Origin: Sphingobacteriia bacterium 28-36-52
GTDB taxonomy: Bacteria; Bacteroidota; Bacteroidia; Chitinophagales; Chitinophagaceae
Assembly: GCA_002281575.1 (NCBI GenBank)
Contig: NCGN01000015.1
Location: 1-64,000, forward strand
Direction of reading: 5' to 3'
Length of the DNA: 64,000 nt
Shown here: positions 55,209 to 62,596 of the stretch, piece by piece
Position numbering within the stretch: the stretch's first letter is position 1
How the letters are laid out: each line of letters opens with the position of its first letter
Program-made: the position numbers and the translations under genes
Notes under the pieces: model-generated
Told to the model about the DNA's origin: nothing
The model's input: the letters and a program-made list of their open reading frames with translations, nothing else
Databases searched by the model: none

Positions 55209-55973
55209 ATGATTCGTATTAAGTTAATTTATTTTCTTGTTTTTATATGCACTAGTCAATCGTTGTTGTTTGCACAGCGCGACACCATTGCCATGAACAG
55301 CAACTGGCAATTTGTAATAGATAAAAATTCGGACGGATTTAAAAGCGAGTGGTATAAGCAACCACTAACTAAAGCAAGAACGGTGGCGATTCCACATACT
55401 TGGAATATTGAAGACAGTAATCAAACCCATTATGGATGGGCATGGTACCAAAAGGAATTACAAATACCCACTAATTATAAGAGTAAGCAAGTGGTGATTG
55501 AGTTTGGTGCCATTAATCATACGGGGCATATTTATTTGAATGGTATTAAAGTAGCCGAACATATTGGAGATGGATTCAATAAATTTAAAGTAGATATTAG
55601 TAAACAAATTAAAGCGGGAACAAGCAATCGTTTAGCTGTAGCTGTAAATAATGATTACGGAAAAAACAAAGTTCCGTTTGGAAGTTCTTTTGATTGGCCC
55701 AATGATGGTGGAATTATTCGCAAAGTGAATTTAATAGTGACCCATCCCATTGCACCGCAACAAATTTTTGTAACACCCACGCTGCATAAAGATTCATCGG
55801 CTACAGTAAAAATTCGTTTGCCTTTTAATAAATTGTTGCTTGAAAAAAAATATGCAGCACTAAAAGGCAAGCTGCGGTTGAATATCCAAGTCATCCATGA
55901 TTTAGACAAGCAGCAAATGACTGGTCAATTGGTAACCCCCGAATGGGAGTTACGAATGGCGCTGAAATTATAG
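55209..55973 (+). CDS. GH2 glycosidase, N-terminal fragment
   Basis: 254 residues: signal peptide (start at 55209, ending SLLFAQ) and the GH2 sugar-binding jelly roll (IPHTWNIEDSNQTHYGWAWY, HIYLNGIKVAEHIGDG, SSFDWPNDGGIIRKVNLIV), then the first strands of the Ig-like middle domain. It breaks off at EWELRMALKL-stop, out of frame with the catalytic part at 55943. It follows the three-domain enzyme by 46 bases, as part of the sialoglycan locus, where a beta-galactosidase would be expected. Confidence 0.8.
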   Translation: MIRIKLIYFLVFICTSQSLLFAQRDTIAMNSNWQFVIDKNSDGFKSEWYKQPLTKARTVAIPHTWNIEDSNQTHYGWAWYQKELQIPTNYKSKQVVIEFGAINHTGHIYLNGIKVAEHIGDGFNKFKVDISKQIKAGTSNRLAVAVNNDYGKNKVPFGSSFDWPNDGGIIRKVNLIVTHPIAPQQIFVTPTLHKDSSATVKIRLPFNKLLLEKKYAALKGKLRLNIQVIHDLDKQQMTGQLVTPEWELRMALKL

Positions 55974-57169
55974 ATGCATTAGGAACTAATGTTGGATTTA
56001 GAACCCTTGAATTCATTAACGGACAAACGCATTTAAATGGAGAGCGAATTAAATTAATGGGGGTAGAGTGGACGGCAGGATCCAATCCAAATTATGGTTT
56101 TGCCGAAACCGATTCAGTAATACTGGCGAATTGCAAATTGATGAAAGACGTGAACGCCATTTTCACCAGACAACATTTTCAGCAAGACGATTTGTTTTAT
56201 GATTTCTGTGATCGCAATGGCATATTGGTACAGCAAGAAGTTCCATTATGGGGGCCTGAAACCCCTGCTACTGAAGCCATACAGCAGATTGCCCAAGCAC
56301 AGCTTGGGCAAATGATCAATAACTTGTACAATCATCCCAGTATTTTTTCTTGGGGTGCAGGCAATGAGTTAAGAGCAAGAGATGCAGACATGAAGCCAAT
56401 GATTAGTGCATTAATGAAACGCTCCAGATTAGTAGATCCTAGTAGAAACGCCGCTTATGTAAGTAATACCTTAACTACAAGCTATTACAATAATCCCAAC
56501 TTTGTTCCAGATGCAGCAGCAGAAGGCGATTATTTAATGATGAATGAGTACGGAGGAAGTTGGTGGAGCATACCAACCGGAAAAATTCATTTGTATTTGG
56601 ATAGTGTGCATCAAAGTTATCCTACTAAACCATTTTTTATTTCAGAGTTTGGATTATGTGAACCCAATTTTAAAGGGGGCGATGAAAGAAGGATTGAAGA
56701 CTTGATTTATCATATGGCCATTTACGAAAGCAAGCCTTATGTAGAAGGGGCTATTTATTTTGATTTAACCGATTACAGAACGCATTACCCAGGCACGAAT
56801 GATATAGGGAAAATGCGCAGAAGAATTCATGGCGTATACGATATGTATGGCAATCCAAAGCCGTCTATGAAAGTGTTGAGGGAACAATCTACCCCAATAG
56901 AAATACAACATGTGGCAGGTGCAGAAAAAGGAAAACGCAATATTACGCTCTATGGAAGCATGGGGCTTCCACAACATACCGTAACAGGATATAAATTATA
57001 CATTTCTTCAGCAACCAATAATTACCTCAACACCAAAGCTTATACAATACCTACTTTAAAACCGGGTCAACGGCATGGACTAAAAGTAGACGCTTTAAAA
57101 GGGGAATACTATATCACGATTGTGCGCCCACAAGGATATATTGCTACGCAGAAAGTATTTGTAGAATAG
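55943..57169 (+). CDS. GH2 glycosidase, catalytic fragment
   Basis: 408 residues in a different frame from the upstream fragment. It begins in the end of the middle domain (LGTNVGFRTLEF, HLNGERIKLMGVEW) and holds the whole TIM barrel: acid/base region FSWGAGNELRARD and nucleophile region PFFISEFGLCEPN. A final beta domain follows. Besides the frameshift, about 30-40 residues of the middle domain seem to be missing at the junction, so simple correction of one base may not restore a normal protein. No signal peptide of its own. Confidence 0.8.
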   Translation: MGVTNGAEIIDALGTNVGFRTLEFINGQTHLNGERIKLMGVEWTAGSNPNYGFAETDSVILANCKLMKDVNAIFTRQHFQQDDLFYDFCDRNGILVQQEVPLWGPETPATEAIQQIAQAQLGQMINNLYNHPSIFSWGAGNELRARDADMKPMISALMKRSRLVDPSRNAAYVSNTLTTSYYNNPNFVPDAAAEGDYLMMNEYGGSWWSIPTGKIHLYLDSVHQSYPTKPFFISEFGLCEPNFKGGDERRIEDLIYHMAIYESKPYVEGAIYFDLTDYRTHYPGTNDIGKMRRRIHGVYDMYGNPKPSMKVLREQSTPIEIQHVAGAEKGKRNITLYGSMGLPQHTVTGYKLYISSATNNYLNTKAYTIPTLKPGQRHGLKVDALKGEYYITIVRPQGYIATQKVFVE

Positions 57170-57171
57170 GG

Positions 57172-57567
57172 TTATTTATTTTTATCCAATAAATGTTGGA
57201 GTAAAGCCACTTTTTCTCTTTCGCTTTGTACCAAGGCCTCGTACAGTTCTACTATTTTATCAATGGGGTTGAACGTGCAATTGTGATTAATTACGTTCAA
57301 CGTAGATTGGTCATTACTTGTAAAAGAATTAGATAAAATATTGATTGCAGTGTCTTCATCAAAATTCTTAATGACTTCAACAGGAATTTTTAACACATTG
57401 GATACTTTCATCAAAATATTGTCTTCAATAATTTCTTTCTGTTCAATTAAAGAAATTTTTCGTTGATTCCAATCTTCTCCCATTTCAGCAGCCAGTGTTT
57501 CTTGTTTAATGCCAAGCATTTCTCTGTATCGTTTCACATTCCGACCCTGATGTATGGTTTTTTCCAT
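57172..57567 (-). CDS. XRE-family transcriptional regulator
   Basis: A 131-residue protein with an N-terminal HTH (NVKRYREMLGIKQETLAAEM, then NQRKISLIEQKEIIEDNILM) and a C-terminal coiled tail (VELYEALVQSEREKVALLQH). Typical of small Bacteroidota XRE regulators. It is divergent from the 57700 gene, and the spacer has a repeated AAAATACCTG operator. Its stop is 2 bases beyond the convergent GH2 stop. Confidence 0.87.
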   Translation of the reverse strand: MEKTIHQGRNVKRYREMLGIKQETLAAEMGEDWNQRKISLIEQKEIIEDNILMKVSNVLKIPVEVIKNFDEDTAINILSNSFTSNDQSTLNVINHNCTFNPIDKIVELYEALVQSEREKVALLQHLLDKNK

Positions 57568-57607
57568 GGTTTAGCCTTTTAACAAATATAATAAAACTAT
57601 TACAGCT

Positions 57608-57638
57608 AAAATACCTGCCTTTTTAGGTAAAATACCTG
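57608..57638. promoter_or_regulatory. Operator-like repeats in the divergent XRE spacer
   Basis: AAAATACCTG occurs at 57608-57617 and 57629-57638, 21 bases (two helical turns) apart. An intervening AGGTA at 57625-57629 forms the perfect dyad AGGTA-AAA-TACCT (57625-57637). Probable binding site of the XRE protein, controlling itself and the 57700-58910 pair. Confidence 0.6.
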
Positions 57639-57699
57639 ATTTTAAACTAGGATAGTAAATAGCAAGACTGCAAATTGGGCGCTGTTAAATTGTTTATTT

Positions 57700-58116
57700 A
57701 TGCATCCGTATAAAAAAAAGGCTAGTCCCCATGATGTAGTAAACCAGTTTTTTGATGCCTTTTCCTTGGCTACCGCAGAAGACTATTTGTTGTCTAGTTT
57801 TAAAGCTGCAGAATCAATGCCTGTTTGGAAAAAATCGGCACCATACAACTTGATCTATTTTTTTGAACAACTAGCTAATTTGATACATGCATTTAGTGAA
57901 AAAGCAAACCAAAAAAACGAAGCAAATCAGTATGCGAAATGCAGAAAATGCATTAACAAATACACGGTTAAACAGTGGGATGAATATCTACATTATATCT
58001 TAAGTTTTGCGCTATCGAATAATAGTTTATCTGAAGCAGGTGTTCAACTTGAGTTGATGCATCTTTTTGATTATTTGAAACAATTATTAGCAACTTCTTA
58101 TTTATTAAAATCATGA
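57700..58116 (+). CDS. Small helical protein of unknown function
   Basis: 138 residues, no signal peptide, almost entirely predicted helix (NLIYFFEQLANLIHAFSEKA, WDEYLHYILSFALSNNSLSE, LMHLFDYLKQLLATSYLLKS). I do not recognise a family. Its stop overlaps the start of the HEPN-domain gene by 4 bases (ATGA), so the two are translationally coupled and likely act together. It could be another divergent HEPN-like or a partner/antitoxin; nothing in the sequence proves either. Confidence 0.7.
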   Translation: MHPYKKKASPHDVVNQFFDAFSLATAEDYLLSSFKAAESMPVWKKSAPYNLIYFFEQLANLIHAFSEKANQKNEANQYAKCRKCINKYTVKQWDEYLHYILSFALSNNSLSEAGVQLELMHLFDYLKQLLATSYLLKS

Positions 58117-58910
58117 ACCAGCCAACTACTTTGATTAATTTAATTAGCGGGGTAATAGCGCCCGATGCAATTTATATATTGGGGACTCGGTTAAAAAGCA
58201 TAAGTAGTCAGCATATTTTTTCGAGCCATACCCATGAAAAAACCGAAGTAGATCAACAGTTTATTTTAGTGCTTATACCATCGTTGGGTAATTACACTTT
58301 ACTTCAATGGCAGGAAAGAATGGAACAACAATGCAATGATTGGGCAACTACAACAACCATAGTTTTGGAAACAGCAACTTTTAATCATTGGCTTTCAATG
58401 GGGCATGCATTTGCGCAAAAAGTGGTGCAATCCGCAGCACCAATTTATCAGAAAGAATCTATTTCGCTTTGCGCTTTACAACAGACCAATTTTCCTATTG
58501 AAGAAAAACTGCAGGAAAGTATTTGCAAAGACGGGTTAAATAAAGCGCTTGAGTTTTATGCAGGAGCCGAACTATATATCATTAGAAAGCAATACAAACT
58601 ATCTATGTTTATGTTACATCAAGCAACTGAACAAGCTTTAAGTACATTGGTCAAAACAGGAATGGGCTATTATTGTTGCTCTCACAATATTGAAAGACTA
58701 TTGCGTTATGCAAGTTGGGTTTCGTATTCGGTAGGGGAACTCTTTCCACTAAAAACAGAAATAGATAAAAAGCGATTTAAGCTGATGCAGCGGGCATATA
58801 TTGATAGCCGTTATAAGGCAGATTTTACTGTGGATTATAGAGACCTTGTTATATTTAGTGAGAAAGTATATGATTTACTAAAGCTGCTAAAAGTGTTTCG
58901 TGAAGAATAG
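58113..58910 (+). CDS. HEPN-domain protein with degenerate nucleotidyltransferase-like N-terminus
   Basis: 265 residues. The C-terminal half is a HEPN domain: KALEFYAGAELYIIRKQYKL, MFMLHQATEQALSTLVKT, SHNIERLLRYA and RAYIDSRYKADF. The canonical RX4-6H nuclease motif is not evident. The N-terminal half has a pattern suggestive of an MNT fold (YILGTRLKSIS then FILVLIPS) but lacks a clear GSxxxG-DxD site. Architecture resembles fused MNT-HEPN proteins. Function unknown; possible RNA-binding or toxin-like role by analogy. Confidence 0.75.
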   Translation: MNQPTTLINLISGVIAPDAIYILGTRLKSISSQHIFSSHTHEKTEVDQQFILVLIPSLGNYTLLQWQERMEQQCNDWATTTTIVLETATFNHWLSMGHAFAQKVVQSAAPIYQKESISLCALQQTNFPIEEKLQESICKDGLNKALEFYAGAELYIIRKQYKLSMFMLHQATEQALSTLVKTGMGYYCCSHNIERLLRYASWVSYSVGELFPLKTEIDKKRFKLMQRAYIDSRYKADFTVDYRDLVIFSEKVYDLLKLLKVFREE

Positions 58911-58972
58911 TAGGTTTATTTTAGTATTTGGTTGTTGATAAAAAGCAACATTAATATTCATATTAGCATATA

Positions 58973-59326
58973 ATGATGGAAAAAAACAACATGTTATTAC
59001 ATGAATTAAGTGATAGACAAATCTTAGTTAAGCTCGGCGGATTTATCAAAACCACTCGATTACTACAAAATAGAACTCAAGAGCATATTGCTGAATTGGC
59101 TGGAGTTAATAGGTCAACCATAGTTCAAATTGAGAATGGTAATGGATCCACTATGCTTAGTTTCATTCAGGTGTTAAGGGCTTTAGAACTACTTCATCTA
59201 TTTGAATGTTTTCAAGTAAAGCCAATCATCAGTCCATTATTATTGGCAAAGCAGGATTTAGAAAAAAGAAAGCGAGCAAGAGGGAAACGTCAATTGAAAT
59301 CAAAAAAGCCGCCATCGGATTGGTAA
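58973..59326 (+). CDS. XRE/HipB-like DNA-binding protein
   Basis: 117 residues with a central HTH (FIKTTRLLQNRTQEHIAELA, then GVNRSTIVQIENGNGSTMLS) and a very basic tail (EKRKRARGKRQLKSKKPP). Similar in type to HipB antitoxins. It lies 62 bases before the hipB-like gene, whose operator separates them. ATG at 58976 is an alternative start. It may be a second antitoxin or a remnant of a duplicated module. Confidence 0.82.
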   Translation: MMEKNNMLLHELSDRQILVKLGGFIKTTRLLQNRTQEHIAELAGVNRSTIVQIENGNGSTMLSFIQVLRALELLHLFECFQVKPIISPLLLAKQDLEKRKRARGKRQLKSKKPPSDW

Positions 59327-59335
59327 TAATTTATT

Positions 59336-59388
59336 AATGTAAGCTATGTTTTACAAAAGTGATATATTTGTAAAATATAATTTACATT
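59336..59388 (+). promoter_or_regulatory. Concentric dyad operator of hipBA
   Basis: Two inverted repeats share one centre at 59362: outer AATGTAA (59336-59342) with TTACATT (59382-59388), and inner TTTTACAAA (59349-59357) with TTTGTAAAA (59367-59375). The box TATATTTG at 59363-59370, an exact TAnnTTTG match, sits inside, and the ATG follows immediately. Binding by HipB would block the promoter, the usual autorepression in HipBA systems. Confidence 0.75.
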
Positions 59389-59700
59389 ATGAAAAATTCA
59401 ACACAATTAGTTGTACCTTCAGTAATAAAAATATTGGGTGTACTTGGGGAGAATATTAAGTTAGCTAGGTTGCGAAGGAAGTTAAGTACTGAGCAGGTAT
59501 CTGAAAGAGCAAGTATAAGCAGACCAACTCTATTATCTATTGAGAAAGGATTGCCAAGTGTTTCCATTGGTTCTTATGCTCAAGTATTATTTGTGCTAAA
59601 CCTGGAAAAGGATTTACTAAAAATTGCGGATGATGATTTACTAGGAAGAAAGCTACAAGATTTAGGGTTAATAGTGAAAGAGCGTGCACCCAAAAAATAA
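59389..59700 (+). CDS. hipB: HipB-like antitoxin
   Basis: A 103-residue XRE protein: NIKLARLRRKLSTEQVSERA then SISRPTLLSIEKGLPSVSIG forms the HTH, followed by a helical tail. It is 6 bases before hipA. In HipBA modules this protein neutralises HipA and represses the operon; the concentric operator directly upstream supports that role. Confidence 0.88.
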   Translation: MKNSTQLVVPSVIKILGVLGENIKLARLRRKLSTEQVSERASISRPTLLSIEKGLPSVSIGSYAQVLFVLNLEKDLLKIADDDLLGRKLQDLGLIVKERAPKK

Positions 59701-59706
59701 TAGTGT

Positions 59707-60969
59707 ATGGCTACATGTGCGAAAAAAAATATTCTTGTATATGCTGACTGGGAGAAGATAGGAATGCCCACCCTAATGGGCAATCTTGCTGTTTCTAGTG
59801 TGAGGGGGAAGGAGAGTTTTTCATTTGAATATACTGATGCTTGGCTTCAATTGGGCTTTTCACAAATAATCGATCCAGATTTACAATTGTTTGGAGGTAC
59901 TTTTTTTCCAAAAAATAACAAGCAGAATTTTGGTGTTTTTTTAGACTCTTGTCCGGATAGATGGGGTAGAACTTTAATGCAGAGAAGAGAAGCGATGATA
60001 GCGAAGCAGGAATCTAGGGCTATTAAAACTTTATTTGAATCTGATTATTTATTGGGGGTTTTTGATGAAAATCGAATGGGAGGATTACGATTTAAATTAG
60101 ATGAATCAGGACCTTTCTTAAATGACCAAGCTGGAATGGCAACGCCTCCATGGACATCTTTAAGGGAGTTAGAACAGGCCTGTTTACAATTGGAAAATGA
60201 CGATGCTGATACTAAAGAAAATAGAAAATGGATTAATTTATTAATTGCACCAGGTTCTTCATTAGGTGGTGCAAGGCCCAAAGCAAGTGTGTTAGATCTA
60301 AAGAAGAAATTGTGGATTGCTAAATTTCCGAGTAAATACGACAATAAAGATATTGCTGCTTGGGAAATGGTAGTCAATCAAATGGCCAAATCTGTAGGTA
60401 TTGATGTTGCAGAAGGCTTATTAGTAAAGTTTAATAATAATTACCACACTTATTGTTCTAAGAGATTTGATAGAACAAAGAACAATAAACGAATTCATTT
60501 TGCATCCGCAATGACTATGCTTGGTTATACCGATGGAGAGCAAGCAGCAGGAGCCAGTTATTTAGAATTGATGGAATTTATTTTCAGAAATGGGGCAGCG
60601 ATAGAAAATGATTTAGAAGAACTTTGGAAACGAATTGTCTTTAATATTTGTGTAAGTAATACAGATGATCATTTAAGGAATCATGGTTTTTTGCTTACAA
60701 ATGCTGGTTGGAAGCTTTCACCTGCATATGATTTGAACCCAAATGAATTTGGAATAGGTTTAAGCATAAATATTACTGAACATAACAATGCATTAGATTT
60801 AAAGTTGGCACTTGAAGTAGCTCCCTATTTTAAATTGTCCAATGAAAAAGCCAATAGAATCATTAAAAAAATGACAACTGTTGTAAAAGATTGGCGTAAA
60901 GTTGCAACATATTATAAAATACCAAAAGCCGAACAAAATAGAATGGAGTCGGCATTTATAAATAATTAA
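59707..60969 (+). CDS. hipA: HipA-family Ser/Thr kinase toxin
   Basis: 420 residues. Kinase features: PGSSLGGARPKASV (the flexible serine-containing P-loop-like motif), lysine region LWIAKFPSK, catalytic NTDDHLRNHGF (around residues 318-328) and metal-binding WKLSPAYDLNPNEF. E. coli HipA phosphorylates glutamyl-tRNA synthetase and causes dormancy; the target here is unknown. All catalytic motifs look intact. Its stop is 1 base before the start of an unrelated membrane enzyme gene. Confidence 0.92.
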   Translation: MATCAKKNILVYADWEKIGMPTLMGNLAVSSVRGKESFSFEYTDAWLQLGFSQIIDPDLQLFGGTFFPKNNKQNFGVFLDSCPDRWGRTLMQRREAMIAKQESRAIKTLFESDYLLGVFDENRMGGLRFKLDESGPFLNDQAGMATPPWTSLRELEQACLQLENDDADTKENRKWINLLIAPGSSLGGARPKASVLDLKKKLWIAKFPSKYDNKDIAAWEMVVNQMAKSVGIDVAEGLLVKFNNNYHTYCSKRFDRTKNNKRIHFASAMTMLGYTDGEQAAGASYLELMEFIFRNGAAIENDLEELWKRIVFNICVSNTDDHLRNHGFLLTNAGWKLSPAYDLNPNEFGIGLSINITEHNNALDLKLALEVAPYFKLSNEKANRIIKKMTTVVKDWRKVATYYKIPKAEQNRMESAFINN

Positions 60970-60970
60970 T

Positions 60971-62467
60971 ATGCAACTCCTTTCCGCTATACTCAAATTG
61001 ATTTTACTAGTTGCCATCCAATTGTTAATAGAACAAGGGCCGCAATTGCTATTAGGTAATCCAGAAATAACGATCAACCTCAGTTTTATATTTATTATCA
61101 ATTGTTTGTTGTTGTTGTTTACCAGCAATTATAAATGGTTTTATATTTTGCAGTTTTTTTCTTTGGCTATTTATGCCATTGTGTTGGTGCCGCAGTTGTT
61201 CTTCTTTAATATGTTCAACTTTTATGCGCGCATGAATTATATATTCTTGAGCCCCGGCAATTTTATCATCGCATTTGTTTATTTGTTGATTGCAGCCGCC
61301 GCTATAGCAGGCATTGCTTGGTTGCAGGTAAAGTTGATTAAAAGCATGCGCCGCCAAATTTATGTGGTGCCTGTATTTGCGCTGTTGCTCATCATTGCTG
61401 AGTTTGCAGCACCCACTGCAGAAATCTTATCTGCAGCTGCAATTCCCACAAAGAACTCAACCTCCTCTAATGAACAGCTTGTTCCTTGGCGGAAGCTTTA
61501 TATAGATTACATTGGCAACAACGGATTTGCTCGCATTCAAAAAGATTACAACAAGTTTGCGAAAGGCAAAATAGCTATCACGCCCTATGCATGCAATACT
61601 ACGGAAGATGAAACCAGCACAACATTGGCACCTACGATTCAATACTTACAAGACACCACTACCAATAAAGATTTTCTGCTCCTAATGGAAAGTTGGGGAG
61701 AGCTGGCAGAACCAAAGGAGCAGGAGAAGTTGATGAATCATATACGTGCGTTGTTTAATAGCCATGGGGCGGGGCTCACGAAGTATTACCAATTAGAATT
61801 CGGGCGCACTTGCTTTCACGGAAATACCAGTTCAGCAGAAGGACGAGAGTTACTCAATATGAACGACGAAGAATCATACAGGGCCTTCCTGGAGCGGAAC
61901 GTGGCCCCGCCCCATAATATCACCCAGTATAAAAACCAAAACGGGTATCATACAATCGCAGGCTTTACTGCGTCTAAACAATACGGCAGCAATATGAGCA
62001 ATGCCGAAGGCTTTAGAAGAGCATTGGGTTTCAAGAGCAGGTTTTATTACGAAGAACTCAGTAAGCACTATAAAGACAATAAAGAGAATACCTACAAAGC
62101 GGTGTTCGATGAAAATTTAATCGACAGCATACTCAACGAAAGCAAACGCTACGAAAAAGTATTTGCGTATGCCCTCACCATTAATACGCACACGCCGTTT
62201 AGATTTGATGTAACAAATAATATAGACGGAAAGTATTATTATAAAATCAAGCGCGAGTTGTTCAAGTCTTTTAAAGAGAACCAACAGGCATATGATCAGT
62301 TTTATAGAATAGCGTCAATTATTAACCACACGTTTAAGCGGGTCGCCGAAGCGAAAGATTTCGACCGCATTCTCATCATTGGCGACCACGCCAACCCCGA
62401 TTTTAGAACCCGCGGCCTATATAATATGAAAACCGTGCCTTTCCTAATCATCCGCCGTAGAAACTAA
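60971..62467 (+). CDS. LTA synthase-like sulfatase-fold membrane enzyme
   Basis: 498 residues: four to five TM helices within the first 160 residues, then a periplasmic alkaline-phosphatase-fold domain. Metal/nucleophile motifs are in LLLMESWGE, EFGRTCFHGNTSSAEG (nucleophile threonine) and IIGDHANPDFR. Family members transfer phosphoglycerol or phosphoethanolamine to glycans or lipids. Gram-negative bacteria lack LTA, so lipid or glycan modification is more likely. It begins 1 base after hipA. Confidence 0.85.
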   Translation: MQLLSAILKLILLVAIQLLIEQGPQLLLGNPEITINLSFIFIINCLLLLFTSNYKWFYILQFFSLAIYAIVLVPQLFFFNMFNFYARMNYIFLSPGNFIIAFVYLLIAAAAIAGIAWLQVKLIKSMRRQIYVVPVFALLLIIAEFAAPTAEILSAAAIPTKNSTSSNEQLVPWRKLYIDYIGNNGFARIQKDYNKFAKGKIAITPYACNTTEDETSTTLAPTIQYLQDTTTNKDFLLLMESWGELAEPKEQEKLMNHIRALFNSHGAGLTKYYQLEFGRTCFHGNTSSAEGRELLNMNDEESYRAFLERNVAPPHNITQYKNQNGYHTIAGFTASKQYGSNMSNAEGFRRALGFKSRFYYEELSKHYKDNKENTYKAVFDENLIDSILNESKRYEKVFAYALTINTHTPFRFDVTNNIDGKYYYKIKRELFKSFKENQQAYDQFYRIASIINHTFKRVAEAKDFDRILIIGDHANPDFRTRGLYNMKTVPFLIIRRRN

Positions 62468-62471
62468 GGAT

Positions 62472-62564
62472 TTAACAATTTGGTAATATTAAAAGCGCCA
62501 ACTACAGATAGTGGACGCACATGTTAATATTAAGTTCACGTTGTGTTAACAATTAGGTAACATT
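62472..62564 (+). promoter_or_regulatory. Repeated TTAACA box upstream of the terminal lipoprotein gene
   Basis: TTAACAATTTGGTAATATT (62472-62490) and TTAACAATTAGGTAACATT (62546-62564) match at 17 of 19 positions. Each is built of two 7-mers 11 bases apart (TTAACAA, GTAACAT), the geometry of PhoB boxes. The second ends 32 bases before the ATG. A PhoB link is an inference. Confidence 0.4.
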
Positions 62565-62596
62565 GGTTCGGTTCCTTTGCGTCATAAAATAATTTT

